From Mesorhizobium tianshanense (GTDB lineage Bacteria; Pseudomonadota; Alphaproteobacteria; Rhizobiales; Rhizobiaceae): a DNA stretch of 53,437 nucleotides. Of this stretch, positions 32,941 to 41,862 are shown piece after piece. Within the stretch, counting starts at the first letter, position 1. Every line of letters begins with the position of its first letter. The stretch spans positions 1 through 53,437 of the forward strand of contig NZ_VLKT01000050.1 of NCBI RefSeq assembly GCF_007830515.1, given 5' to 3'. A program made the position numbers and the translations under genes. The notes under the pieces were generated by a model. It was not told the origin of the DNA and did no database searches. It was given only the letters and a program-made list of their open reading frames with translations.

Positions 32941-33555
32941 TTAGTTCGACGTGCCGAGAGCTTTCAGGATAAAGCGAATCTGCTCGCGCAGGGCCGCTTC
33001 GGTGTCTTCGCCGTTTTGAACGCACTGCTCGATCAGAATCGGGTGGAAGAACGGCGTGAACGCGGTCCTGACCGCACGCGCCGCTCCCGAGGGATCTTCG
33101 ACCTTGAGTTCGCCCGCTTCGATGCCCTCGCGGATGATCGCCTCGAAGATCGTCGCCATCCGCTCGACATGCGCCCTGACGATCGCCCAGTTTTCCTGCA
33201 TGGCGGCGACAATCAAGGCGTGCATGCGCTTTTCCTTGGCCAGTTTCGTCTTGTTGTGGTGGTGAACGGCAGTCAGGAGCCGGTCGAGCTTCTCCGAGGC
33301 TGGCGCGTTCGCGCGTGCGATCGCAAAGGCGATGTCAACGACCTCGTTCATGACCCGCCCGCAGATGGCCTCGTTGATCGCACCCCTGGAGGGGAAGAAA
33401 CGGTAGACGTTCGCCGGGCTCATGCCCAGTACAGTGGCGATGTCGGCCACCGACGTCTTGTGGTAGCCGATGCGACGATAGTGCTCCTCCGCTACGTCCA
33501 GGATGCGCGCACGCACCTCGTCGGGATCAGTTCGCGTTCGGACCGAGCGATTCAC
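32941..33555 (-). CDS. TetR-family transcriptional regulator
   Basis: A 204-residue regulator from a GTG at 33555, which follows GGAGACATCC. The N-terminal HTH (about 15-60) reads RARILDVAEEHYRRIGYHKTSVADIATVLGMSPANVYRFFPSR. The C-terminal ligand domain has PFFHPILIEQCV. A frame from 33699 adds 48 residues without HTH character. It lies 140 bp downstream of the RND pump in the same direction, so it may be cotranscribed with it or have its own promoter. Confidence 0.85.
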   Translation of the reverse strand: MNRSVRTRTDPDEVRARILDVAEEHYRRIGYHKTSVADIATVLGMSPANVYRFFPSRGAINEAICGRVMNEVVDIAFAIARANAPASEKLDRLLTAVHHHNKTKLAKEKRMHALIVAAMQENWAIVRAHVERMATIFEAIIREGIEAGELKVEDPSGAARAVRTAFTPFFHPILIEQCVQNGEDTEAALREQIRFILKALGTSN

Positions 33556-33695
33556 GGATGTCTCCAGAACTGATGAAGCGATCTGCCGGATTCGCCGTGG
33601 ATCATCTGTAAGCGGCAAGACGTGCAGCTGGCCCTGCGTATGTTCAGGCAAAGCCGGGGGCGAGAACTTGACCCGTCTCCTCTGACAAAAGGGCC

Positions 33696-36600
33696 TCACT
33701 CGGCAGCCATTGCTATTCGCTGTTCCGGTTCCTCCGTCGATACCTCATGGTTCTCATCGGCAGTCGGCCTGATCCGGAACCACGCGGCATAGAGCGCGGG
33801 AAGGAAGAGCAAGATCAGCACCGTGCCGACCGCCGTGCCGCCGATCAGCGTATAGGCCATCGATCCCCAGAAGACGGAGCTCGTGAGGGGGATGAAGGCC
33901 AGCACGGCGGCGAGTGCCGTCAGGATCACGGGCCTCGTGCGTTGCACCGTGGCCTCGATGACGGCGTGATAGTCGTCAAGGCCGGCAGCACGGTTCTCCT
34001 TGATCTGTTCAGTCAGGATCAGCGTGTTGCGCATGAGGATGCCGGCCAGTCCTATCATGCCCAGAATGGCGTTGAAGCCGAAGGGCTGGTTGAAGGTGAG
34101 CAGCATCGGCACGACGCCGACCAGGCCAAGCGGCGCCGTCAGCATGACCATGGACATCGTCGAGAAGGACCGCACCTGCAGCATGATAACGATCAGCATG
34201 GCGGCTATCATGACCGGGAAGACTTTGGCTAGCGCGGTGTTGGCCTTTTCAGCCTCCTCGATCGATCCGCCCAATTCGATGCGATAGCCGGCCGGAAGGG
34301 ATGCGATCAGCGGCTGAAGCGCCTTCATGATCTCCCTGGAAACCTCAGGAGGCTGGGTCGCCTCATTGATGTCCGAGCGGATCGTGATGACGGACGTGCG
34401 ATCGCGGCGCTTGAGGATCGGCTCTTCTAGACGAATTTCCGAATGGCCGATCTGGTCGAGCGGTATCGAGCGGCCGTCCCGGCTCATCAGGGAGAAGTCC
34501 GCCAAACGCGCCGGATCCAGCCGCTCGCCGCCGGCGCTGCGTGCCACGACGGGGACATTGCGGATGTCTTCGCGAACCTGCGTAACGGGGATGCCGGTGA
34601 GCAGGAACTGTAGTTGCTGGGCCGCCTCGGCCGGCGAGAGGCCAATGAGGCTCAGCCGATCCTGGTCGGGGACGAAGCGGAGCACAGGCGTGCGATTGCC
34701 CCAGTCGCGGCTGGCCTGCCGCACGTCCGGAACGCCCCGCATGATGTCGAGGGCCTTTTCGGAAATGCTGTACAGTTGCGCGGAATCGGGTCCCATGACC
34801 CGGAACTCGACCGGGAACGGCGTGTAGGGGCCGAACACGAGCTGCGTGACGCGCACATAGGCCTCGGGTGCAAGCCCCTGTGATACCGCCTCTCGGAGCC
34901 GGTGCTTCAAAGCCTCACGTGCCTCGGCGTCCGGGGTCAGCACGACAACCTTGGCGAAGGCAGGGTCAGGCAGCTCCGGCGCCATCGCGAAGAAGAAGCG
35001 CGGAGCGCCTTGACCGACATAGCTCGTGACGATTTCGGCCTCGGGCTGTTCGTCCAGCCAGTCTTCGAGCTTCTTCACTGTGGCGGTTGTCGTCTCGATG
35101 CTGGTGCCTTCCGGCAGGCGAACCTCCACCAGCACTTCGGGGCGGTCGGATGTCGGGAAGAACTGCTGTTTGAGGGAACCCATGCCGACAACGGAAAGTG
35201 CGAAGGCGATAGCAACGATACCGGAGGTTGCGAACTTGTGGCGCACAGCAAAGGTGATGAGCCGCCGCAGGCGCCGATAGTTCGGTGTGTTGTAGATCGC
35301 GTGGTGGCCGCCTTCGACCGGTTTGATCTCGGGCAGCATCTTAACGCCAAGATAGGGCGTGAAGATCACCGCGACGATCCAGGAGACGATGAGGGCGAAC
35401 CCCACGACCCAAAAGATGTTGCCGGCGTATTCGCCCGCCGTCGAGCGCGCGAAGCCCACCGGCAGGAAGCCGGCGATCGTGACGAGGGTTCCCGACAGCA
35501 TCGGCGCCGCGGTGTGGCTCCACGCATAGGCCGCCGCCTTTATGCGATCCATTCCCTCTTCCATCTTCACCACCATCACCTCGATGGCGATGATGGCATC
35601 GTCCACGAGAAGGCCAAGCGCCAGGATGAGGGCGCCAAGCGTGATGCGGTCGAAGAACCGACCGGTTTCCAGCATGATGAGGAACACGACGGCAAGCGTC
35701 AGAGGGACGGCGGCCGCGACGACGATGCCGACGCGCCAACCCATGCTGATCAGGGCGATCAGCAGCACCACGCCGAGCGCCATCGCGAATTTCATCATGA
35801 ATTCGTCAACCGCCGAGGTGATGTTGACGGCCTGGTCGCTCACCTTGTCGAGCGTCATCCCGAGCGGCAGTGTCTTTGCGATGGCCGCTGTCCTGTCCTC
35901 CAGCGCCTTGCCGAGCGCGAGGCCGTCCCAGCCCTCCTGCATGACCGCCGCGAGCATGATCGTGGGCTCGCCCTGGCGTCGGATGAGATAGGTGGGAGGG
36001 TCCTCGTAGCCTCGGCGGACCTCGGCGATGTCGGAGAGCTTCAACGTCCGCCCGGCAGCGACGATCGGCGTGTCGGCGATCCCCTGGACACTGTCATAGG
36101 CGCCGTCGACCCGGATGAAGACTCGCGGCCCCTTTGTGTCGATCGAGCCCGCCGGCGTGACGGTGTTCTGCCGCTGCAAGGCGGCGACGATGTCCTGTGC
36201 CGACACGCCGAGGGTCGTCAGTTTGGCATAGGAAAACTCGACGAATATCTGTTCGGGACGTTCACCGAGAATATTGATCTTTTTGACGCCGGGCACATGC
36301 AGTAGGTCCTGGCGGATCACTTCGGCCTGCCTGGCCAGTTCACGCATCGGCATGCCCTTGGCCTTCAGCGCATAAAGGGCGAAGCTCACGTCCGAATATT
36401 CGTCGTTGACAAAGGGGCCATAGACGCCCGGCGGCAGGTTGCGGGCTTCATCCCCGAGCTTCTTGCGGGCCTGGTAGAATTCCTCCTGCACGACGGATGG
36501 CGGTGTGTTGTCCTTCAGCGTGACAGTCATATACGCATAGCCTGGCCGTGTGGTCGTCTCCACCCGGTCGTACCAGGCCAGCTCCTGCAGCCGCTTCTCC

Positions 36601-36806
36601 AGCGGTTCGGCGACGAGATCCTGCATCTCATGTGCCGTCGCGCCCGGCCAGGCCGTCGTGACCGTCAGGGTCTTGATGGTGAAGTTGGGATCCTCCGCCC
36701 GTCCGAGCATGAGGAACGCATAGGCGCCGGCGGCCACAAGCAGGAGGATGAAGAACAGGGTGACGGCCCGTTCGCGAACGGCGATTGCGGAAAGATTGAG
36801 GTTCAT
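33696..36806 (-). CDS. RND multidrug efflux permease (AcrB-like)
   Basis: A 1036-residue inner-membrane proton-driven pump with the normal twelve-helix RND plan and two large periplasmic loops. The proton-relay pair is in LALGLLVDDAIIAIEVM near residue 405, and the second half starts around GIVAIAFALSVVGMGSL. LRNTLILTEQI and PLTSSVFWGSMAYTLIGGT mark helices 11-12. ATG 36806 overlaps the stop of the fusion-protein gene. No TolC-type outer-membrane gene is nearby, so it must borrow one. Substrate unknown. Confidence 0.94.
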   Translation of the reverse strand: MNLNLSAIAVRERAVTLFFILLLVAAGAYAFLMLGRAEDPNFTIKTLTVTTAWPGATAHEMQDLVAEPLEKRLQELAWYDRVETTTRPGYAYMTVTLKDNTPPSVVQEEFYQARKKLGDEARNLPPGVYGPFVNDEYSDVSFALYALKAKGMPMRELARQAEVIRQDLLHVPGVKKINILGERPEQIFVEFSYAKLTTLGVSAQDIVAALQRQNTVTPAGSIDTKGPRVFIRVDGAYDSVQGIADTPIVAAGRTLKLSDIAEVRRGYEDPPTYLIRRQGEPTIMLAAVMQEGWDGLALGKALEDRTAAIAKTLPLGMTLDKVSDQAVNITSAVDEFMMKFAMALGVVLLIALISMGWRVGIVVAAAVPLTLAVVFLIMLETGRFFDRITLGALILALGLLVDDAIIAIEVMVVKMEEGMDRIKAAAYAWSHTAAPMLSGTLVTIAGFLPVGFARSTAGEYAGNIFWVVGFALIVSWIVAVIFTPYLGVKMLPEIKPVEGGHHAIYNTPNYRRLRRLITFAVRHKFATSGIVAIAFALSVVGMGSLKQQFFPTSDRPEVLVEVRLPEGTSIETTTATVKKLEDWLDEQPEAEIVTSYVGQGAPRFFFAMAPELPDPAFAKVVVLTPDAEAREALKHRLREAVSQGLAPEAYVRVTQLVFGPYTPFPVEFRVMGPDSAQLYSISEKALDIMRGVPDVRQASRDWGNRTPVLRFVPDQDRLSLIGLSPAEAAQQLQFLLTGIPVTQVREDIRNVPVVARSAGGERLDPARLADFSLMSRDGRSIPLDQIGHSEIRLEEPILKRRDRTSVITIRSDINEATQPPEVSREIMKALQPLIASLPAGYRIELGGSIEEAEKANTALAKVFPVMIAAMLIVIMLQVRSFSTMSMVMLTAPLGLVGVVPMLLTFNQPFGFNAILGMIGLAGILMRNTLILTEQIKENRAAGLDDYHAVIEATVQRTRPVILTALAAVLAFIPLTSSVFWGSMAYTLIGGTAVGTVLILLFLPALYAAWFRIRPTADENHEVSTEEPEQRIAMAAE

Positions 36807-37915
36807 CCCTTGTCTCCGCTTTCAGACGCAGTCCTGACGCGCGCGCCCTCCTGCAGGAGATGGGCGCCGAGCGAAACGATCGGGTCGTTTGAGTTCAGTC
36901 CGGTGACCACGGCGGTTTCGCTGGTCACCCGAACAAGCTGGACGGGCTGAAATTTCACCGTCGAGGTGGCGCTGTCCAAGACCCAGACGCCGGTCTTTTC
37001 ACCGTCGTCGAGCACGGCTCCCAGCGGCACCTGGACTTCCGCCTGGCGTGCCGGGCTCGCAAGCCGAACGGTTACCGTCGCGCCAAACGGCGCTGCTGCG
37101 GCCTCACCGTCGAGCACATAACGCGCCTCATAAGTACGGGTACGGACATCGGCGGAGTTCGACAATTGCCGGAGACGTGCCGTATAGCGACGCCCATCGC
37201 CACCATACACGCTGGCCTCGGCCGCCGACCCGATCGCCGGCCGGATTGTTTCGGGAAGCGCGACCACCGCTTCGCGGGCGCCGGCCTTGGCGACCCGCAC
37301 CACCGCCTGGCCGGCGGAGACGACCTGCCCCGGCTCCCCAAGCGTCTCAACCACCGTTCCATCCGCGTCCGCCAAGAGGACCGCGTAGGCTGCCTCGTTC
37401 TCGGCGACCCTTGCCTCCGCGGCGGCGGCGGCGAGTTGCGCCTTGGCCGTATCCAGCGCGGCCGTCGCCTGCTCGTAGCGCTGTCGGGGGACAAATCCAT
37501 CCTTAAGCAAACTGGCGTATCGCCGTTCGTCCGGTTCCGTCTGAACGACCATCGCACGCGCTGCGGCAACGGCGTTGCGCTTCGCCGTGAGCGCGAGGCG
37601 AAGGTCGGTATCGTCGATCCGCATCAGCGGCTGACCGGCCTTGACCTCCTGACCGACATCCACGAGCCGTTCCACGATTTTGCCGGGGACGCGAAAACCG
37701 AGATTGCTCTCCACCCTCGCTCCGATGATGCCGGTGAAGTTGCGTTCGGACCCGGCCACCGGCGCTGCCGTCACTAGCCTGACGATCGGCCGTTCCTGTC
37801 TCGGGTCGCTCACGGTGGAGGTTTCCTGAGTGGAAAGGGCAAATGTGGCGAATGCCGCCGACACTGACGCTGCGGCCAAGACACCGGCTAATACCACAAG
37901 ATTTCTCTTTTTCAT
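36803..37915 (-). CDS. RND efflux membrane-fusion protein (AcrA-like)
   Basis: A 370-residue periplasmic adaptor. The signal-anchor lies in residues 5-25 (NLVVLAGVLAAASVSAAFATFAL). Lipoyl-half motifs GFRVPGKIVERLVDVGQEVKAGQPLMRID near 68 and GTVVETLGEPGQVVSAGQAVVRVA flank a coiled-coil hairpin rich in Ala and Gln. There is no lipobox Cys. The start at 37915 avoids the operator upstream; an ATG at 37948 would lie inside the palindrome. Works with the adjacent RND permease. Confidence 0.92.
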   Translation of the reverse strand: MKKRNLVVLAGVLAAASVSAAFATFALSTQETSTVSDPRQERPIVRLVTAAPVAGSERNFTGIIGARVESNLGFRVPGKIVERLVDVGQEVKAGQPLMRIDDTDLRLALTAKRNAVAAARAMVVQTEPDERRYASLLKDGFVPRQRYEQATAALDTAKAQLAAAAAEARVAENEAAYAVLLADADGTVVETLGEPGQVVSAGQAVVRVAKAGAREAVVALPETIRPAIGSAAEASVYGGDGRRYTARLRQLSNSADVRTRTYEARYVLDGEAAAAPFGATVTVRLASPARQAEVQVPLGAVLDDGEKTGVWVLDSATSTVKFQPVQLVRVTSETAVVTGLNSNDPIVSLGAHLLQEGARVRTASESGDKG

Positions 37916-37938
37916 GCCCGTCGCCCTCACATCAAAAA

Positions 37939-37987
37939 TAGATTGCATTCACACTCTATATTCGATATAGATTACGAATGCAATCTA
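37939..37987. promoter_or_regulatory. Nested palindromic operator between the RND pair and tetR
   Basis: Perfect 12-bp inverted repeat TAGATTGCATTC (37939-37950) and GAATGCAATCTA (37976-37987), spacer 25 nt. Inside it lies a second palindrome CTATAT-TCG-ATATAG (37956-37970). It covers the divergent promoter region of the fusion-protein gene (start 37915) and the tetR gene (start 38003), so it is very likely the binding site of that TetR protein. Confidence 0.8.
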
Positions 37988-38002
37988 AAAAAGGAGATGA
38001 CG

Positions 38003-38581
38003 ATGCGCGTAAGTCGCAGTCAGGCCGCGGAAAACCGCGAAACCGTGATCAATGTGGCAAGCCGCCTTTTTCGGGAGCGAGGCTTTGACGGCATCGGCCT
38101 CAAGGATCTGATGAAGGGTGCCGGGCTGACCCAAGGCGCCTTTTACAAGCAGTTCGCATCAAAGGAGGACCTGGCGGCGCAGGCGTCCAGGCGGGCAATG
38201 GAGAGCGCCACCCTCCGATGGTCGGCCGCGACCGCAGCAAAACCAGAGGATCCACTTGGCGCGGTGATCGCGTTCTACCTCAGTATGGACCATCGCGGAG
38301 AAAGGATGGACGGCTGCCCGATCGTAGCGCTCGGTTCGGATGCCGCCAGACAGGGCGTGGACGTGAAAGCGCCGTTCGAAGCGGGGATCAAGGAGCATCT
38401 CGAGATCCTTGGCCGTTTCATTGCCGAGACCAATGGCGAGGAGTCCGATGGAAAGGCCATGGCCATTCTCTCGACGATGGTCGGTGCGCTGACACTATCG
38501 CGCGTCGTCAACGACCCCGACCTCGCGCAGGCCTTTCTGGATGCGGCGACCAATCAGATTCGCGAAGCAGTCGCCGCTTGA
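38003..38581 (+). CDS. TetR-family regulator of the efflux/FabF locus
   Basis: A 192-residue regulator. The HTH is at about 8-55 (AAENRETVINVASRLFRERGFDGIGLKDLMKGAGLTQGAFYKQFASKEDL). The C-terminal part (MDGCPIVALGSDAAR, AILSTMVGALTLSRVV) is of the AcrR/NemR-like type with one Cys in GCPI that could sense electrophiles. The ATG at 38003 is 6 bp after AAGGAG. Divergent from the RND pair, 47 bp before fabF, with the palindrome at 37939-37987 in front. Confidence 0.9.
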   Translation: MRVSRSQAAENRETVINVASRLFRERGFDGIGLKDLMKGAGLTQGAFYKQFASKEDLAAQASRRAMESATLRWSAATAAKPEDPLGAVIAFYLSMDHRGERMDGCPIVALGSDAARQGVDVKAPFEAGIKEHLEILGRFIAETNGEESDGKAMAILSTMVGALTLSRVVNDPDLAQAFLDAATNQIREAVAA

Positions 38582-38628
38582 ACGGCGTGGGCAACGCTGG
38601 CGGCGCACCCAAATTGATAGGAGAATAG

Positions 38629-39933
38629 ATGCGACGGATTGTCGTTACAGGCATGGGAGCGGTCACGCCCCTTGCTGCCGACGTCGAAGCGTCCTGGTCG
38701 CGCCTCCTGGCCGGTCGCTCGGGCATCCGGAGGCTTCCGGACGATGTGGTGGGAGACCTTCCGGCGAAGATCGGAGGGGTGGTTCCCTCCCTGGAAGAAG
38801 ACCCCGAAGCCGGCTTCGATCCGAATACCGTCCTGGCTGCGAAGGACCAGCGCAAGGTAGACCGGTTCATCCTCTTCGGGCTCGCGGCTGCACAAGAGGC
38901 ACTCGCCCAAGCAAGATGGGCACCCGTCTCGGAAGCGGATCGCTTGCGCACGGCCACGATCATCGCCTCGGGCGTTGGCGGGTTCCCGGCCATAACCGAG
39001 GCGGTACGCACGGTCGACCGGCGCGGCGTCCGCCGCCTATCACCTTTTACAGTGCCATCCTTCCTGGTGAACCTCGCAGCGGGCCACATCTCGATCCGCT
39101 ACGGCTTCAAAGGACCACTCGGCGCACCGGTGACGGCGTGCGCGGCCGGCATTCAGGCGATCGGCGATGCGGCTCGCCTTATCCGCGCCAATGAAGCCGA
39201 TATCGCCGTGTGCGGTGGAACGGAAGCATGCATGAACATCGTCAGTCTCGGTGGTTTTGCCGCGGCTCGCTCCCTTTCCACCGGCTTCAATGAGACGCCG
39301 GCTCAAGCCTCGCGCCCCTTTGATATGTTGCGTGACGGCTTCGTCATGGGCGAAGGAGCCGGTGTCCTGGTCATCGAAGAATTGAACCACGCGCTTGCGC
39401 GCAGCGCGAAACCGATCGCTGAACTCGTCGGCTACGGCACGACGGCGGATGCTCATCACGTCACTTCCGGTCCCGAGGACGGCGACGGTGCGCGCCGAGC
39501 CATGGAGATCGCGATCGCCCAGGCCGACATTTCGGCGCGTGAGGTTCGCCACCTCAATGCGCACGCGACCTCCACGCCCGTCGGCGATCTGGGGGAAATC
39601 GAGGCGATCAGAAGAGTCTTCGGCGCAGATTTCACCATAGCTGTCAGCGGAACGAAGTCAGCGACCGGACACCTGCTTGGAGCCGCCGGCGGGCTTGGAG
39701 CCATCTTCACAATCCTGGCACTCAGGGATCAAGTGGCTCCGCCGACCCTCAATTTGAGCGCTCCGGATCCAGCCGGCGAGGGGATCGACTTCGTCGCAAA
39801 CCAGCCCCGGCCAATGGGGATGGACTACGCAATCTCCAATGGCTTCGGCTTCGGAGGCGTCAATGCCAGCGCACTATTCCGGCGCTGTACGGACGAGCTG
39901 GCCGGTGCGAGCATCGGAGAGTCCGGTGATTGA
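38629..39933 (+). CDS. fabF: Beta-ketoacyl-ACP synthase II (FabF paralogue)
   Basis: A 434-residue condensing enzyme with the full KAS II site: Cys in VTACAAGIQAIGDA near 171, His in NAHATSTPVGD near 309 and His in SGTKSATGHLLGAAGG near 346, ending ISNGFGFGGVNAS. It lacks nearby acpP, fabD or fabG, so it is not the housekeeping copy. It follows tetR by 47 bp with AGGAGA before the ATG and is probably under the same operator. It may alter acyl chains, for example membrane lipids, in the condition that induces the pump. Confidence 0.92.
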   Translation: MRRIVVTGMGAVTPLAADVEASWSRLLAGRSGIRRLPDDVVGDLPAKIGGVVPSLEEDPEAGFDPNTVLAAKDQRKVDRFILFGLAAAQEALAQARWAPVSEADRLRTATIIASGVGGFPAITEAVRTVDRRGVRRLSPFTVPSFLVNLAAGHISIRYGFKGPLGAPVTACAAGIQAIGDAARLIRANEADIAVCGGTEACMNIVSLGGFAAARSLSTGFNETPAQASRPFDMLRDGFVMGEGAGVLVIEELNHALARSAKPIAELVGYGTTADAHHVTSGPEDGDGARRAMEIAIAQADISAREVRHLNAHATSTPVGDLGEIEAIRRVFGADFTIAVSGTKSATGHLLGAAGGLGAIFTILALRDQVAPPTLNLSAPDPAGEGIDFVANQPRPMGMDYAISNGFGFGGVNASALFRRCTDELAGASIGESGD

Positions 39934-40068
39934 AGCCCTGCCTCTGACGCCTGGCAGCCCGACGCTTGCGATCGCCCCCCGCCTGATCCCGCGCGGGAGA
40001 CGGGCATTACCCTATTCGTGTGCTCCCTGCCGTCACAGGCTTGGATTCCGACTCGCTGGAGATTGGCG

Positions 40069-40266
40069 ATGACTGCCACCCCCAACATCGTTGAACTGAA
40101 GCCCAGGATCACCGTGATCGGCGTGGGCGGCGGCGGTGGAAACGCCGTCAACAACATGATCGCGCAGAACCTTGAGGGCGCAGAGTTCATTGTTGCGAAC
40201 ACCGATGCCCAGGCGCTCGCCATGTCGAAGGCATCGCGCCTGATCCAGCTGGGCGTCAACGCTTGA
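40069..40266 (+). pseudogene. ftsZ: N-terminal fragment of FtsZ
   Basis: 65 codons that match the beginning of alphaproteobacterial FtsZ: KPRITVIGVGGGGGNAVNNM, then FIVANTDAQALAMSKASRLI and QLGVN, then a stop where the GTPase domain should go on with the TEGLGAG segment. The tubulin signature and all later parts are missing. The frame is uninterrupted and starts with a normal ATG, so it is a truncated copy rather than a frameshifted one. Expression would give a Rossmann half-domain only. Confidence 0.85.
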
Positions 40267-40306
40267 TGCCATCCCAATCCCACTGTCGCTTTGGAGGAGA
40301 AGTCCA

Positions 40307-40765
40307 ATGTTATACAGTTACATTGTGAAGAATGAAATCCGAAAGACCTTCGACCACGTCAACAACCATCGCTGGGATGAGGCGGTGAAAGCAGTCGCGC
40401 CGTATGTCCATCACCGCGTTTCCGGCGCCCACGCGCTTGGTGGTGAGCGCCACGACAAAGAAGCCCTGCGCCGCTGGTTTGAGCGCCTCGGCCGCGTCCT
40501 GCCTAACCTCCATCTCACGGTTAACCACATCTGGGTGCAGGGCTGGCCGTGGCATACCACCGTGTTTGCCCAGTGGGACGGCACCGCAACGTTGCTCAAC
40601 GGCGGCGCGTCGTACGTGAACCGTGGTCTCCACGTGTTCACCCTGCGGTGGGGCAGGGTCCATGCACTCGAGGAATTTCAAGATTCACAAGCAGCGGGCC
40701 GTGGTCTTGCCGCCCAAGCGGCAGCTGGCCTCGAAGAAGCTGTCGCCGAACCAATTGTAAGTTAG
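40307..40765 (+). CDS. NTF2/SnoaL-like protein
   Basis: A 152-residue protein of the NTF2-like cone fold: FDHVNNHRWDEAVKAVAPYVHHRVSG near the start, ALRRWFERLGRVLPNLHLTVNHIWVQGWPWHTTVFAQWDG in the middle and GLHVFTLRWGRVHALEEFQD. Such proteins are ligand binders, isomerases or lyases with no general assignment. Start after GGAGGAG. It sits 40 bp after the FtsZ fragment. The tail after residue 128 is Ala/Gly-rich and probably disordered. Confidence 0.8.
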   Translation: MLYSYIVKNEIRKTFDHVNNHRWDEAVKAVAPYVHHRVSGAHALGGERHDKEALRRWFERLGRVLPNLHLTVNHIWVQGWPWHTTVFAQWDGTATLLNGGASYVNRGLHVFTLRWGRVHALEEFQDSQAAGRGLAAQAAAGLEEAVAEPIVS

Positions 40766-40832
40766 CCAAAGCGGCAAGCGCGACGCTCTGTGACGTCAAG
40801 CTTGGTCGTCACGCGGCGACTGACGGCGGATG

Positions 40833-41264
40833 CTATTCGGGTGTTGCAACGCGAATTGGACGGGTGCCGATCTTTGCCCCTGTGACGGCATCCACGGCGA
40901 CCGGCTCGATTTCATCGCCTGTCTCTGCGTCTATGTATCGCGCCAACCTGCCTTCGCCACGGTACTGGCGTCCCCACGCACCCATCAAGATGAGCACCGG
41001 CAAGAAGTCGCGTCCGGCGGCGGTCAGCACGTACTCATCGCGCGGAGGCCGCTCCGAGTAGCGCCGCTTTTCCAGTAATCCCTCCTCCGTCAGCGTCGCC
41101 AGCCGCCGGGTCAGGATGGTGGGGGCGATGCTCAGACTTTTCCGGAATTCGTCGAAGCGGGTGAGCCCCTGGCTCGCGTCGCGAAGGATCAACATGCTCC
41201 ACGCATCGCCGACGCAGGTAAGGCTGCGGGCGATCGGGCAAGAGGCGTCGGAAAGATTTTTCAT
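40833..41264 (-). CDS. HxlR-family transcriptional regulator
   Basis: A 143-residue MarR-like winged-helix regulator: CPIARSLTCVGDAWSMLILRDASQGLTRFDEFRKSL at the N-terminus with the family Cys9, then IAPTILTRRLATLTEEGLLEKRRYSERPPRDEYVLT. HxlR proteins often sense electrophiles or disulfide stress through that Cys. The start at 41264 leaves a divergent spacer with a palindrome; a frame from 41336 covers the operator. It probably controls the secreted protein and SDR genes on the plus strand. Confidence 0.93.
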   Translation of the reverse strand: MKNLSDASCPIARSLTCVGDAWSMLILRDASQGLTRFDEFRKSLSIAPTILTRRLATLTEEGLLEKRRYSERPPRDEYVLTAAGRDFLPVLILMGAWGRQYRGEGRLARYIDAETGDEIEPVAVDAVTGAKIGTRPIRVATPE

Positions 41265-41291
41265 GTTCGTATCATTTTGATAGTGACTTGA

Positions 41292-41321
41292 TATCGAAAT
41301 GATAGTAACATCATTTCGATA
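41292..41321. promoter_or_regulatory. Palindromic operator for the HxlR regulator
   Basis: Perfect 11-bp inverted repeat TATCGAAATGA (41292-41302) and TCATTTCGATA (41311-41321) with an 8-nt spacer, in the 89-bp gap between divergent genes. A related partial site TATCATTTTGATA lies at about 41270-41282. The position suits autoregulation and control of the SDR gene pair. Confidence 0.75.
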
Positions 41322-41353
41322 CCTAATCCAGCACAAAGAAAGGAGTGCCTACC

Positions 41354-41770
41354 ATGAACAAGACCAATCTTGGCGTCACCCATCTAGAACCTAGCCGTCA
41401 GCGAAGCCTCGCGGCGATCAGCCTCATCGGTGGTGTGATGGCATTCGGCCTGGCCGTGTCCCCGCTGCATGCCGGTGAGCTGTCGGCCATGGCCGGGGAG
41501 AGTATCCATCTCGGCGGTTTTCGCGGCGTCTTACACTACACCGACGAAAATGACGGCTATCGGGTGATCGCAACGATAGCCGATGGTGAGGCCGGGCTCC
41601 CGATGCGCTTCTCGGCCACTCTCTCCGAAGGGCAGTCGGCTACGATATCCGTGCCGCGGAAATTGGGCGAACCCGACCAAAGCCTCGAGATTTCGCGCTC
41701 CGGCGACAAGCTTACCGTCACCGAGGTGGGATCGGTGTCCAACCAGCGAACTGGGGCCATTGCCGAGTAA
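41354..41770 (+). CDS. Exported hypothetical protein upstream of an SDR
   Basis: A 138-residue protein from ATG 41354, after AAAGGAG. A hydrophobic segment (LAAISLIGGVMAFGLAVSPLHAG, about 20-40) looks like a signal peptide with a long charged N-terminal region. The mature part is beta-rich (FRGVLHYTDENDGYRVIATIADG, LPMRFSATLSEGQSATISVP) with no cysteine. I do not recognise the family. Its first residues MNKTNLGV nearly repeat those of the SDR downstream (MNKTNPGV), and the DNA there is almost identical, suggesting local duplication of a translation start. Confidence 0.75.
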   Translation: MNKTNLGVTHLEPSRQRSLAAISLIGGVMAFGLAVSPLHAGELSAMAGESIHLGGFRGVLHYTDENDGYRVIATIADGEAGLPMRFSATLSEGQSATISVPRKLGEPDQSLEISRSGDKLTVTEVGSVSNQRTGAIAE

Positions 41771-41862
41771 TGGCCTCATCGGATCGCCGGGGAGTGCGCC
41801 ACATCTCCATTTGTGCGCACGCCTGCAGCCGGCAATCGAACCCAAAGAAAGAAATGATTTCG

